The notes: a model not told the origin generated them from the sequence alone. 45,182 nt of DNA from JAVBTR01 sp031556065 (GCA_031556065.1 JAVBTR010000072.1:1-45182), one strand, 5' to 3'. Shown: positions 32,128 through 41,264, counted from the stretch's first letter. Numbers and translations: made by a program.

Positions 32128-33087
32128 ATGGTTTTGACAAACACCTCCAATACGGTGGCTGCACGGGATCTGCGTTACAAGCCCAACCTTGGGTTCTTTA
32201 AGCGCGATTGGCAGCTTTATGTAATGCTGATTCTGCCACTTGTTTTTGTGTTTCTATTTAAGTATATGGCGTATCCCGGTTTGCGCATCGCGTTTATGAA
32301 CTATAAGCCTGGCTGGGGTTTTGAAAAAAGTCCATGGGTCGGCTGGGAAACTTTCGAAAAGGTGTTTAAGGATAAAGACTTCCAGCGGGCATTGCAAAAC
32401 TCTTTGGTTTTTAACATCGCGGACTTGGCCATTGGTTTTCCCATGCCGATCCTGCTAGCCCTGATGCTTAACGAGTTGCGCTATCCTAAGTTTAAGAAAC
32501 TTTCTCAAACTATTTTGTACTTGCCCCACTTTTTAAGCTGGGTTATCATCGGTTCCGTGGCGCTGAACTTGTTTAAGCCCGAAACCGGCTTGGTGAACAT
32601 ACTGCTTAAAAACATGGGCGCTATCGACAAGGGTATTCCCTTTATGACGGAGAAATGGCACTGGGCTGCCACCTATCTGCTTGTAGGCGTGTGGCAGAAC
32701 ATGGGCTGGGGCACTATTATTTACCTGGCGGCCATGACCAGCATCAACTCCGAACTGTACGAGGCTGCCACAGTGGATGGCGCGGGCCGTTGGGGCAAGA
32801 TTTGGCATGTGACGCTGCCCGGTATCCGCCCCACCATGGTTACACTGCTGATCATGAACCTGGGTAGGGTCATGGGCTCCAACTTCGAACGGATCGACTC
32901 CTTCTCAAATGTCAACGTGAAGGATTTCTCCTATCAATTGGCCATCTATATCTATGAAAAAGGCCTCCAGGGCAACAACTTTTCCCGGGCGGCGGCGGTT
33001 GGTCTGTTCCAATCCCTTGTTGGCCTGGTTCTGGTTATTGCCTCTGACCGCTTTGCCAAGGCCCTTGGCGAAGACGGATTGCTGTAA
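32128..33087 (+). CDS. Sugar ABC transporter permease, LplB/YteP-like
   Basis: A 319-aa permease with six membrane segments. MetI-like domain, with the EAA loop at YEAATVDGAGRWGKIWHVTL (about 210-230). The N-terminal cytoplasmic stretch and LYVMLILPLVFVFLFKYMAY, PGLRIAFMNYKP are diagnostic of the LplB/YteP subgroup of oligosaccharide importers. ATG 32128 follows AAAGGGG. It pairs with the next permease. No ATPase gene is in the operon; a shared MsmX-type ATPase elsewhere is likely, as in B. subtilis. Confidence 0.93.
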   Translation: MVLTNTSNTVAARDLRYKPNLGFFKRDWQLYVMLILPLVFVFLFKYMAYPGLRIAFMNYKPGWGFEKSPWVGWETFEKVFKDKDFQRALQNSLVFNIADLAIGFPMPILLALMLNELRYPKFKKLSQTILYLPHFLSWVIIGSVALNLFKPETGLVNILLKNMGAIDKGIPFMTEKWHWAATYLLVGVWQNMGWGTIIYLAAMTSINSELYEAATVDGAGRWGKIWHVTLPGIRPTMVTLLIMNLGRVMGSNFERIDSFSNVNVKDFSYQLAIYIYEKGLQGNNFSRAAAVGLFQSLVGLVLVIASDRFAKALGEDGLL

Positions 33088-33099
33088 GGGGGTGCCGTG

Positions 33100-34035
33100 A
33101 TGAAAGCTGACAAGAAACAAGAAAAAGCCATTCTCGATCAGGAAAGCAAAAGTCAAATCGGCTACTCCAAGGTAAATCCCTTTAAGGTGGGCGACTTTGT
33201 TATCATGCTGGTCATCGTGCTTTTATGCCTGACCTGTATCGTGCCTTTTGTGCATATTATCGCCAAATCCCTCTCTTCAAACACCGCCGTCCTGGCCAAG
33301 AAGGTCACCATTTGGCCTATCGGCTGGAATGTGGACGCGTATGTGAACATTTTTAACGATGGGCAGCTCACCTACGCCATGATCTACACCGTGTTTATCA
33401 CCATACTGTTTACCGTAATCGGGATGGTGGTCACTGTCTGCGCCGCCTACCCCCTTTCTAAAAGGCGCCTAAAGGGCCGCACGCTGTTCAGCTTCCTGTT
33501 TATGTTTACCATGTATTTTTCTGCGGGACTGATCCCCGAGTACCTGCTGATGAGCGACCTGAACCTGATCAACAACATGTGGGTGCTGATTTTGCCCCTT
33601 TGCTTCTCCCCCTACAACATGCTGATTATGAAATCCTACTTTCAGTCCACTATTCCGGACAGTTTGGAGGAGGCGGCCTTCTTGGATGGGGCCAGCAACA
33701 TGCAAATATTGTGGAAAATCGTTTTGCCCCTGTCCAAGCCCATTTTGGCCACCTTGGCGCTATTTTACGCCGTGGGCCGCTGGAACGCTTATGCTGACGC
33801 AAAGTATTATGTACGTGTCCGTTCTCTCCAGCCCATTCAGTACATTCTGTCCAATATGATCCTCTCTTCTAGCCCGGATTCCTTCTCCCTGTCTGAAGGC
33901 ACGTCGGCCCAGTCCACTCCGGAGGTGTTGCAATCCGCAGCTATCATGTTTGCCACTATTCCGATTTTGTGCATTTACCCCTTTGTGCAAAAGCACTTTG
34001 TCCGGGGCGTTATGGTGGGTGCTGTTAAAGGCTAA
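33100..34035 (+). CDS. Sugar ABC transporter permease, LplC/YtcP-like
   Basis: A 311-aa permease, six membrane segments. The EAA loop is LEEAAFLDGASNMQILWKIV, followed by LPLSKPILATLALFYAVGRW and YVRVRSLQPIQYIL, characteristic of the LplC/YtcP subgroup. ATG 33100 is preferred over the preceding GTG 33097 because the spacing from AAGGGGG is better. It starts 12 nt after the first permease. Confidence 0.93.
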   Translation: MKADKKQEKAILDQESKSQIGYSKVNPFKVGDFVIMLVIVLLCLTCIVPFVHIIAKSLSSNTAVLAKKVTIWPIGWNVDAYVNIFNDGQLTYAMIYTVFITILFTVIGMVVTVCAAYPLSKRRLKGRTLFSFLFMFTMYFSAGLIPEYLLMSDLNLINNMWVLILPLCFSPYNMLIMKSYFQSTIPDSLEEAAFLDGASNMQILWKIVLPLSKPILATLALFYAVGRWNAYADAKYYVRVRSLQPIQYILSNMILSSSPDSFSLSEGTSAQSTPEVLQSAAIMFATIPILCIYPFVQKHFVRGVMVGAVKG

Positions 34036-34069
34036 AGCCTTTCCTTCGAATATCACTTAGTTACTCAGG

Positions 34070-34101
34070 TAATTACATCGGCAAATGCCGATGGGTAATT
34101 A
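34070..34101 (+). promoter_or_regulatory. Intercistronic hairpin before the binding-protein gene
   Basis: TAATTA-CATCGGC (34070-34082), loop AAAT, GCCGATG-GG-TAATTA (34087-34101): a 13-bp stem with a GG bulge. It is followed by A-rich sequence, not T, so it is not a terminator. Such hairpins shield the 5' or 3' side of a processed message and raise binding-protein levels. Confidence 0.65.
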
Positions 34102-34125
34102 TAAAAAACAAGGAGGAATTACATC

Positions 34126-35772
34126 ATGAAGAAGACCCTGTCTACCATTTTGGCACTGGTTATGCTTCTGAGCATGGCGATCCCCATGTTCGCCAGCGCT
34201 GAAGAAGCGTATGCTCCTACCACTTGGGAGTCCTTCGCGGAAAAGGTGACCATTACTGTTCCCGTGTATGACCGCGCCAAGGCTGGCTACCCCCCTGTTG
34301 ACAATAACTATTGGACCCAGTGGATTCAAAAAGAATTTGGCGACAAGTACAACATCGATGTGCAGTATGTTGCCATCCCCCGCGGCGATGTGATGACCAC
34401 CTATAACCTTTTGATCGCCGACAAAAAGACCCCTACCATCATGATGGAATATGACTATCCCAAGGTTGCTGAATGGGCCGCCACCGGCGCCATGCGGACC
34501 ATCGACCTGGAAGCGTTCAAGGCCATCGCGCCTAACTACTACCAGAGCATGATCGACAACAACCAATTGGGCTACACTGACATCGGCGGCGAAACCTTCT
34601 TCGTGCTGTCCGAGCGCCCCTACTACCAGACCGAGTTCACCTTCGTGAACTTTGTGCGTCTGGACTGGTTGGAGGCTGTTGGCAAGACCCTGCCCACCAC
34701 CTATGCCGAGCATATTGAGGCCATGGATGCGATTATCGCTGCTGGCCTCACCGATAAGGCACCCCTGGGCCTGACCATTCCCGCCGCCGCCAACTCCGGC
34801 AGCCATGGTTTCCGCAAGGTGCCCCTTAACGAAAAGGAATGGGCCATCCATTCTTCCTTGGGCACCACCGATTTCACCTGGTATCCCACCCAAGAGCGTA
34901 TGCGCCGCCTGAACGCGGAATACAACAAGGGCTGGTACTCCGAGGAGTTTGACCTAGGCGCGGCTGATCTGGGCGGTAATGCTACCGATATGCAGGCCGA
35001 TTTCATCAACGGCAAGCTCTACCAGTATGGCGCGTACATTGCTGCCAACATGGACTGGCTCAAATCCTTCTACGAAGTGAACCCCGATGCCAAGCTGGCC
35101 GTCGCTAGCGCTTTGGCCGGGATTGATCCCGAGACCAGCCCCGAACTCGTTATCCGCGCCGGCAACCCCTTCGGCATGATCGTGGGCTTCTCCGCTCTGG
35201 CCAGCGAAGATGAGGTGAAGGCTGCCTGGATGCTCATGGAATGGATGCATAACCCCGAAGTGCTCTTCGTGCTTGAAAACGGCGTTGAAGGCGTGACCTA
35301 TGAAATGGGCGCTGACGGCCAGCCCGTTGTGTATGGCGATTACATGGGCGAGGAAATGCTCAACCATAACATGAACATCGACATGACCTGTTTGGTGCAC
35401 GCTTCTAAGATCATGGGTACCCCCGAAGAAACCATCAAGGTGATGGCGCCCCAGGGCCTGCCCCAGGATTTCACCGATGAGATCATCGCCAACTACTATG
35501 ACCTGCAGGCCGCTGCTGATGCGGGCCGCGCGATCTCTGACCCGATGTTCTCTGTGATCATCGAAAGCGAAGCTGAGTATTCCGCTACCTTACTGAGCCT
35601 GTACAAAGAATACTTTGTGAAGCTTGTTAAGTGCGATCCCGCCGAGTTTGATGGCTTGTATGCCCAGTTTGCCCAGGAATTCCTGGATGCTGGCTATCAG
35701 GAAATTATCGACGAGCGCGGCGTTGCTTATGATGCAGGCCAGACTACCACGTTGCCGGAAAACTCCAAGTAA
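34126..35772 (+). CDS. Extracellular sugar-binding protein, LplA/YtcQ-like
   Basis: A 548-aa extracellular solute-binding protein of the LplA/YtcQ subgroup. Signal peptide residues 1-25 (hydrophobic core ILALVMLLSMAIPMF, cleavage after ASA). No lipobox cysteine is present, so it is not an ordinary lipoprotein. The mature part is rich in aromatic residues (NNYWTQWIQKEFG, FTWYPTQERM) as in oligosaccharide binders. Its codon use (GGC, ACC, CCC) suggests high expression. Strong SD AAGGAGG. It is flanked by a hairpin upstream and a terminator downstream. Ligand inferred from neighbours. Confidence 0.92.
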   Translation: MKKTLSTILALVMLLSMAIPMFASAEEAYAPTTWESFAEKVTITVPVYDRAKAGYPPVDNNYWTQWIQKEFGDKYNIDVQYVAIPRGDVMTTYNLLIADKKTPTIMMEYDYPKVAEWAATGAMRTIDLEAFKAIAPNYYQSMIDNNQLGYTDIGGETFFVLSERPYYQTEFTFVNFVRLDWLEAVGKTLPTTYAEHIEAMDAIIAAGLTDKAPLGLTIPAAANSGSHGFRKVPLNEKEWAIHSSLGTTDFTWYPTQERMRRLNAEYNKGWYSEEFDLGAADLGGNATDMQADFINGKLYQYGAYIAANMDWLKSFYEVNPDAKLAVASALAGIDPETSPELVIRAGNPFGMIVGFSALASEDEVKAAWMLMEWMHNPEVLFVLENGVEGVTYEMGADGQPVVYGDYMGEEMLNHNMNIDMTCLVHASKIMGTPEETIKVMAPQGLPQDFTDEIIANYYDLQAAADAGRAISDPMFSVIIESEAEYSATLLSLYKEYFVKLVKCDPAEFDGLYAQFAQEFLDAGYQEIIDERGVAYDAGQTTTLPENSK

Positions 35773-35789
35773 TTTTATGCCGTAACTTA

Positions 35790-35832
35790 GGGGGGCTGTC
35801 CCATGCCTTGCATGAGGCAGCCCCCTTTTTTT
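35790..35832 (+). terminator. Terminator after the sugar-binding-protein gene
   Basis: GGGGGCTG (35791-35798) pairs with CAGCCCCC (35818-35825); an inner helix CATGC/GCATG caps it, and seven T follow. Strong, but the GH105 gene begins 20 nt later without its own promoter, so read-through must occur. Confidence 0.85.
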
Positions 35833-35852
35833 GAAAAAAAGGAGGTTCATTA

Positions 35853-36857
35853 ATGAAAAAGATTGAAAAGGCCATTGACGCCATTGTTCGCAAGACCATG
35901 GAAATGGATTTAACCTGGGATTGGCCCGGGGGCGTGGCTTATTACGGCGTGGCCAAGGCCTATGAAACCACCGGCAATCAAGATTACCTGAACCTCTTAA
36001 AGGCCCGGATCGACGAATTGATCGAGGTGGGCCTGCCTAAAAACTGGACAGTCAATGCCTGCGCAATGGGCCACTGCCTTATTTCACTGTACGAAGCCAC
36101 TGGCGAACAGAAATATTGGGAGCTGGTTCTTTCCAAGCTGGATTACCTTCAAAACCATGCTTTGCGCTTTGGCGACAAGGTGCTTCAGCACACCGTATCC
36201 GCTAACAACGATTTCCCTGAACAATGTTGGGCCGATACCCTTTTCATGGCGGCTTATTTCATGTTGCGCGTCGGCGTTAAAATGGAGGACCAGGCCATTA
36301 TCAACGATGCCCTTTCTCAGTGGAAATGGCATATCCAATACCTACAAAACCCCGAAACTGCTCTTTGGTACCACGGCTACAACAATATTAATAAGGATCA
36401 CATGTCCGGCTTCTATTGGGCCCGGGCCAATGCGTGGGCGGCCTATACCATGTCCCGTGTCATTCCTTCTGTCCCTGGCTGGTACCTTTATCCCGATGCC
36501 ATGGATGTGCAATGCTCCCTGCGGGATCAACTGGCAGCCCTTAAATACATTCAGACGGAAAATGGCCTTTGGCACACCGTCTTAGACGACACAGAAAGCT
36601 ACGAGGAAGTCTCCGCGTCCTGCGGCATTGCTGCCGCCATGGTTCTTGGAGGCAACCCGCTCCATACAAAATACATCGAAAAGGCCTTGGAAGGCGTACT
36701 TAAGAACATTACCCCTGATGGCCGTGTCCTAAACGTTTCCGGCGGCACTGCCGTTATGCGAGACCTGGACGGCTACCGCAACATCCCCAAAACCTGGATC
36801 CAAGGCTGGGGCCAAGGGTTGGCGTTGGCATTCCTGGGGGCGTACATCAAAAAGTAA
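35853..36857 (+). CDS. GH105/GH88-type unsaturated glucuronyl/galacturonyl hydrolase
   Basis: A 334-aa (alpha/alpha)6-barrel protein of the YteR group, which removes unsaturated galacturonic acid from rhamnogalacturonan oligosaccharides by vinyl-ether hydration. The catalytic Asp is probably Asp128 in CWADTLFMAAYFMLR; GFYWARANAWAAYTM and WIQGWGQGLALAFL are the conserved barrel helices. At the position of the first conserved Asp, the sequence reads TVNACAMG, so an Asn may replace it. No signal peptide; it acts in the cytosol after uptake. SD AAAGGAGG. Confidence 0.88.
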   Translation: MKKIEKAIDAIVRKTMEMDLTWDWPGGVAYYGVAKAYETTGNQDYLNLLKARIDELIEVGLPKNWTVNACAMGHCLISLYEATGEQKYWELVLSKLDYLQNHALRFGDKVLQHTVSANNDFPEQCWADTLFMAAYFMLRVGVKMEDQAIINDALSQWKWHIQYLQNPETALWYHGYNNINKDHMSGFYWARANAWAAYTMSRVIPSVPGWYLYPDAMDVQCSLRDQLAALKYIQTENGLWHTVLDDTESYEEVSASCGIAAAMVLGGNPLHTKYIEKALEGVLKNITPDGRVLNVSGGTAVMRDLDGYRNIPKTWIQGWGQGLALAFLGAYIKK

Positions 36858-36858
36858 T

Positions 36859-36902
36859 GCGAGAGAACCTTTTCTTTTAGAAAAAAGAAAAGGCCCTCTC
36901 GC
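36859..36902 (+). repeat. 18-bp intercistronic hairpin between GH105 and GH112
   Basis: GCGAGAG-aa-CCTTTTCTTTT, loop AGAA, AAAAGAAAAGG-cc-CTCTCGC. The two arms are perfect apart from a 2x2 internal loop. No T run follows. It resembles short palindromic elements scattered in clostridial intergenic regions and may protect or modulate the GH112 part of the message. Confidence 0.65.
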
Positions 36903-36938
36903 GCTCTCTCCAAAGAAAACCTGAATGAGGTGATATAT

Positions 36939-39071
36939 ATGTCCAAGAAAATGGGTGGATTTACTTTGCCGGGGGAAGCTGGCTATGAAGGTTTGACCCT
37001 TGAGCTGGCAAAAAAATGGGGTGCGGATGTTATCCGCGATAGCGACGGCACAGCCCTTTCACCGGAATTGTTAGAAGCCGGGTATGATATTTATTCCACA
37101 ATTTGTGTTATTCGCGAGCATAACGATTTCGCCAGACAGCACCCGGAATGCCGTCAACAAACGATCTTATCGACACCGCCTGCAGTGCTTACGGGAGATA
37201 TGCTTGCCATTAACCTGATGGAAAGCTTTTTTGCGCAGCAGTTTGAACTGAACGATTCGGAAGAAGCCCTTGCCTTTTGGCAGGTGTACGACCGCACGGA
37301 GAATAAGCCCGTGGAGGCCTGGCAGTATAAGGATGGGGTAGTGACGGTACAGGGAGAAAAGTGGCATACCTATACAGTAAGCTTCTTTGCCTACCGCATC
37401 TGGGAAGAGATTTCCATGTACAACCATACCACCAACAACTGGCAAAAAGAGCACTTGATGCAGATCGATCCCATTCATAGCGCCACCATGGATTATCTGT
37501 GTGATTGGATGGAGAATTGGTGTGCTACCCATCAACAGAGCAATGTGGTCAGGTTCACCTCAATGTTCTATAACTTTGTTTGGATTTGGGGGACTCATGA
37601 CAACAACCGCCATCTGTTTACCGATTGGTCCAGCTATGATTTTACTGTCAGCCCCAGGGCATTTAAATTGTTTAAAGAGCAGTTCGGTTATGAAATAGCT
37701 TTGGAGGATTTTGTGAATAAAGGCCTGCGGCGATCAGGGCATACCGTGCCCGACAAGCGCAAGCGGGATTGGATGGCTTTTATTGGGGACGTGGTCATTA
37801 AAGAAGGCAAAAAGCTGATCGATATCGTACACCGCTACAATAAAAAGGCCTATGTGTTCTATGACGATAGCTGGGTAGGCGTGGAACCCAACAGTCCCCG
37901 CTTCCCCGAGTTTGGCTTTGATGGTCTGATTAAGTGTGTGTTTTCTGGCTTTGAAGTGCGGCTTTGCGCCAATGCCCCCTGCCAAACCCACGAGATTCGC
38001 CTGCATCCCTATCTGTTTCCGGTGGGCTTGGGTGGGTTGCCTACATTTGCTGAGGGCGGCGATCCAACTCGGGACGCCAAGGCTTACTGGGCTCATGTGC
38101 GCAGGGCACTGCTTCGCAAGCCTGTAGACCGTATCGGTTTAGGGGGATATCTGTCTTTAACCAATGGCTACCCAGATTTTGTGGATTATATGGAGCAGTT
38201 ATCCGACGAGTTTCGGGATATTCGGGATTTGCATCAGGGCGGCGCCCCCTACGTCCTTCAGCCCAAGGTGGCGGTGTTAAGCGCCTTTGGGTCCCTTCGA
38301 GCCTGGACGCTGTCCGGGCATTTCCATGAAACCGATGCCCATGATTTAATTCATGTATTGGAGAGCCTTTCTGGGTTGCCCTTCGATGTGGCTTTTTTAA
38401 GCTTTGAGGATATTCAATCAGGTGTGCCGGAAGGCATCGATGTGATCATTTCCTGCGGCAAAGCGGGCACAGCCTGGTCTGGCGGGGAATGCTGGGCAGA
38501 TAGCAAGGTTGTGGAAGCCATGAACGAATTCGTATTTAATGGCGGCGCAGTGCTGGCTATTGGCGAAGCATCGGCTGTTAAGGGGTATGATACCTATTTG
38601 CGCCTGGCGCCTATCCTGGGTGTGGATATTGACGATGGCCGGTATTTTTGCCACGGCAAATGGGATTTCCAATGTGAAATGCCCAGTTTCTTGCCCCAGG
38701 GTGCGGCCCTTGAAGGCCGGAAGGATGTACGTTTGACTGATGGCACAGCCAAGGTGCTCTATGCCTGTGGGGACAATACCCCTCAATTGACCAGCCATGT
38801 CTTTGGCAAGGGTCGTGGCGTGTACCTTTGCGGTTTTCAATACAGCCTGGAAAACACCCGGCTGTTGCAAAACCTCATACTTTACGCAGCAGACCAGCCT
38901 ATGGGGCAAAAGTACGTAACGGATAACCTGTACACAGAGTGCGCGTACTTTAGCGGCAGCGATACACTGGTGGTAATTAACAACACCGAGCACGCCCAGG
39001 AAACCGCCATTGAAACAGATAAAGGTACGGTTAAAATCACCGTGCCACCTATGGGCACCAAGGTGATTTGA
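36939..39071 (+). CDS. GH112 galactosyl phosphorylase
   Basis: A 710-aa enzyme of GH112, which cleaves beta-galactosides by phosphate: galacto-N-biose/lacto-N-biose phosphorylase or D-galactosyl-beta-1,4-L-rhamnose phosphorylase. The TIM barrel holds the general acid in FYDDSWVGVEP (Asp310); a flavodoxin-like domain (about 440-630) and a C-terminal strand domain follow. Length and the GH105 neighbour favour the galactosyl-rhamnose type, but specificity cannot be proven by eye. It gives galactose 1-phosphate in the cytosol. ATG 36939 follows GAGGTGAT; a GTG at 36930 precedes it. Confidence 0.88.
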   Translation: MSKKMGGFTLPGEAGYEGLTLELAKKWGADVIRDSDGTALSPELLEAGYDIYSTICVIREHNDFARQHPECRQQTILSTPPAVLTGDMLAINLMESFFAQQFELNDSEEALAFWQVYDRTENKPVEAWQYKDGVVTVQGEKWHTYTVSFFAYRIWEEISMYNHTTNNWQKEHLMQIDPIHSATMDYLCDWMENWCATHQQSNVVRFTSMFYNFVWIWGTHDNNRHLFTDWSSYDFTVSPRAFKLFKEQFGYEIALEDFVNKGLRRSGHTVPDKRKRDWMAFIGDVVIKEGKKLIDIVHRYNKKAYVFYDDSWVGVEPNSPRFPEFGFDGLIKCVFSGFEVRLCANAPCQTHEIRLHPYLFPVGLGGLPTFAEGGDPTRDAKAYWAHVRRALLRKPVDRIGLGGYLSLTNGYPDFVDYMEQLSDEFRDIRDLHQGGAPYVLQPKVAVLSAFGSLRAWTLSGHFHETDAHDLIHVLESLSGLPFDVAFLSFEDIQSGVPEGIDVIISCGKAGTAWSGGECWADSKVVEAMNEFVFNGGAVLAIGEASAVKGYDTYLRLAPILGVDIDDGRYFCHGKWDFQCEMPSFLPQGAALEGRKDVRLTDGTAKVLYACGDNTPQLTSHVFGKGRGVYLCGFQYSLENTRLLQNLILYAADQPMGQKYVTDNLYTECAYFSGSDTLVVINNTEHAQETAIETDKGTVKITVPPMGTKVI

Positions 39072-39073
39072 AC

Positions 39074-39110
39074 AAAAAACAGCGGCCTCGGTTTGAAGCC
39101 GCTGTTTTTT
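39074..39110. terminator. Bidirectional terminator between GH112 and crh
   Basis: AAAACAGCGGC (39076-39086) pairs with GCCGCTGTTTT (39098-39108), giving T runs on both strands. It ends the sugar operon and the convergent crh operon; the crh stop codon overlaps its edge. Confidence 0.9.
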
Positions 39111-39378
39111 ATTCCTCTTGAAAATTTTTTGCAATTAATTCCGAAATAGCTTTTGCTGCCATCTCTTCATCCGGGCCGTCTACCAAAAGGGTTAAGTTGC
39201 TGGATACGCCATCCGCGCCTACGGACAAAAGGCCCAGCATGGATTTGGCGTTGACGATCTTCTGTTCACATTCAATGAGCACCCGCGCATCATACCGATT
39301 GGCCACCTGCACCAATAGGGCGGCGGTGCGCCGCTGCAAGGTATCTTGGCCAGTCAGGGAAAGGGGCATACGAATCAT
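39109..39378 (-). CDS. crh: Crh-like HPr-family regulator
   Basis: An 89-aa HPr-fold protein with Gln at position 15 (TLQRRTAALLV) in place of the phosphorylated His, and the regulatory Ser46 in AKSMLGLLSV. This combination is exactly that of B. subtilis Crh, which is phosphorylated on Ser46 by HPr kinase and acts as a CcpA co-regulator, not as a PTS carrier. It overlaps whiA by ATGA. In Clostridia this gene often ends the rapZ-whiA cluster. Confidence 0.88.
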   Translation of the reverse strand: MIRMPLSLTGQDTLQRRTAALLVQVANRYDARVLIECEQKIVNAKSMLGLLSVGADGVSSNLTLLVDGPDEEMAAKAISELIAKNFQEE

Positions 39379-40355
39379 GGTGTCTCCTCCTTTGATCCTT
39401 TGTTTATATCCATTTTTTCTTTTAATTCTTGTATCTGCCGAAGTCGGTGGCTTACGCCGCCTTTGCTCAGGGGCGGGGATAGCATTTCCCCCAGTTGTTT
39501 AAGGGAGGCCTCCGGTTCCCGCAGCCTAAGCACCGCAATATCCTTTAGCTTTAGGGGAAGTCCATCAAACCCAACAGCGGTGATCAGCGCGGCAATGTCC
39601 GCAGTCTGCTTTTCAGAAGCGTTTAATTGCTTTTCCATGTTAGCATGATCGCAGTTCATAACCCGGTTCACATTATTGCGAACGGATTTGGTTACCCGGA
39701 TATCCTCCATGCGCATCACCGCATCATGGGCGCCGATCAAGGTCAGAAAATCGGCAATGGCTTGGCTCTCTTTTAGGTATACGATGAAAGCGCCCTTCCT
39801 GTCAACTATTTTCGCGTTCAGGTTGGATTTTTGCATCAGATTCACCAGCATTTTGGCGAAGGCTTCATCCGGTGCCACGATTTCAAGATGATAAGATTTT
39901 TCCGGGCTGGATACGTAGCCGCTTCCCAGAAACGCCCCCCGCAGGAATGCCCTGCGGCAGCAGGTTCTGGTCAGAGCCCGGCGGGGCAGCATACGTTTAA
40001 GCTGCAGGGAGCCATCGGCCCCTTCTTCCATCATATGCAAGGCGATTAAGAGAAGCTTCGAATCGGGTTCCGATAGCTGCAATACGCAGCTTTTTTGTCC
40101 GCCAAGCCGGGCATGGTTTACAAAGTAGACGCTGGGTACGATTTGCAGCCGGCTTTTTAAAAGCAGCATGATTCGCCGTGCCAGGGCCATGTTTTCTGTG
40201 CGGAAAGCGCATTGCACTTTGCCGCCGCCTTTAAAAGTCAAGCTTCCGGCTGTTTTGAAAAGTGCACCCAGTTCGTGAACAATACAGCAGGTTTTGCCCT
40301 GTGGCATGCGAATGAGCTGATCCCGGGCAATGCCGGCAAAGCTTTGCTTAGGCAC
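39375..40355 (-). CDS. whiA: WhiA sporulation/division-associated DNA-binding protein
   Basis: A 326-aa protein: N-terminal LAGLIDADG-like domain (about 20-210; KVQCAFRTENMALARRIMLL, then RAFLRGAFLGSGYVSSP) without nuclease residues, and a C-terminal helix-turn-helix (about 260-320; LREPEASLKQLGEMLSPPLS, then KGGVSHRLRQI). It binds DNA and affects division and chromosome segregation. GTG 40355 gives 9 nt to AGGAGG; GTG 40361 is only 3 nt from it. rapZ lies 15-21 nt upstream. Confidence 0.95.
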   Translation of the reverse strand: MPKQSFAGIARDQLIRMPQGKTCCIVHELGALFKTAGSLTFKGGGKVQCAFRTENMALARRIMLLLKSRLQIVPSVYFVNHARLGGQKSCVLQLSEPDSKLLLIALHMMEEGADGSLQLKRMLPRRALTRTCCRRAFLRGAFLGSGYVSSPEKSYHLEIVAPDEAFAKMLVNLMQKSNLNAKIVDRKGAFIVYLKESQAIADFLTLIGAHDAVMRMEDIRVTKSVRNNVNRVMNCDHANMEKQLNASEKQTADIAALITAVGFDGLPLKLKDIAVLRLREPEASLKQLGEMLSPPLSKGGVSHRLRQIQELKEKMDINKGSKEETP

Positions 40356-40376
40356 CGGCACATCCCTCCTTTGGTA

Positions 40377-41264
40377 TTAAAGCGTCTTCCAGTGAGCCTG
40401 TTCCAAATCCAGATCCCGGTGGTTTACATCCACCCGGTAGCCCTTATACCGAAGGTGGTCGGCCACACTTTCCGCAATGGCCACCGAACGGTGGGCACCG
40501 CCTGTGCAGCCGATAGCGATAACCAGTCGGTGCTTGCCCTCTTCTTCGTAATGGGGTAAAAGGAAATCCAGCATATCAGTGGTTTTGGCCATGAATTCTT
40601 CTGTTACCGGGTGGTTCATGACAAATTCCCGCACATCCGCGTCCAACCCCGTGTGGCTGCCCAAGCCCTCTATATAAAAAGGATTAGGCAGAAAGCGCAC
40701 ATCGTAGACCAGGTCCCCCTGGCGGGGAATGCCTCGTTTAAAACCGAAGCTCATGACCTCCAGGCGGAGCATTACATTATCGGTGGTGGTGGATAGAATA
40801 TCTGAAAGCATTTTTTGCAGGGCACGGGGCCGCAGCGTGGAGGAATCGATCAGGTAATTGGCCGTTTCCCGAAGGGGCTGAAGCATTTCCCTTTCTTTGG
40901 TGATGGCTTCAAGAAGGCTCACATTTTCATCTGCCAGGGGGTGATCCCGGCGCGTTTCCTTATAGCGGCTGATCAGCACCTCATCGGAGGCCTCGATGAA
41001 CAGGGTATCGATCTGGTAGCCGATCTCCCGCACCTCGTCGATTACTTTGCGGACTTCACGGGCAGAGAAAAATTCGCCGCTGCGGGCGTCTACGGCCAGG
41101 GCCACAAGAGGCACATCCAGGGCTGCGTCCCGGCAGTTTTCCATAAACTTGATCATCAAAACCGGGGGCAGGTTATCGATACAGAATGCCCCCATATCTT
41201 CAAGGTGACGCAGCGCTACCGTTTTTCCTGCGCCGGACAGGCCTGTCAGTAGTAAAAATCTCAT
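40377..41264 (-). CDS. rapZ: RapZ/YvcJ nucleotide-binding protein
   Basis: A 295-aa P-loop protein. Walker A GLSGAGKT (8-15), Walker B-like LVALAVDAR, and the C-terminal VIAIGCTGGAHRSVAIAE region that binds amino-sugar or RNA in E. coli RapZ. In Firmicutes the protein (YvcJ) is a GTPase linked to competence and cell-wall precursor control. ATG 41264 follows GGAGG. The gene lies between murB and whiA as in other Clostridia, but yvcK, usually between rapZ and whiA, is missing. Confidence 0.95.
   Translation of the reverse strand: MRFLLLTGLSGAGKTVALRHLEDMGAFCIDNLPPVLMIKFMENCRDAALDVPLVALAVDARSGEFFSAREVRKVIDEVREIGYQIDTLFIEASDEVLISRYKETRRDHPLADENVSLLEAITKEREMLQPLRETANYLIDSSTLRPRALQKMLSDILSTTTDNVMLRLEVMSFGFKRGIPRQGDLVYDVRFLPNPFYIEGLGSHTGLDADVREFVMNHPVTEEFMAKTTDMLDFLLPHYEEEGKHRLVIAIGCTGGAHRSVAIAESVADHLRYKGYRVDVNHRDLDLEQAHWKTL

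Noticed and set aside
34099..34893. 264-codon minus-strand open frame opposite the sugar-binding protein
   Set aside because: It arises from the strong codon bias (GGC, ACC) of the binding-protein gene; its Gly/His/Val-rich sequence has no recognisable domain.
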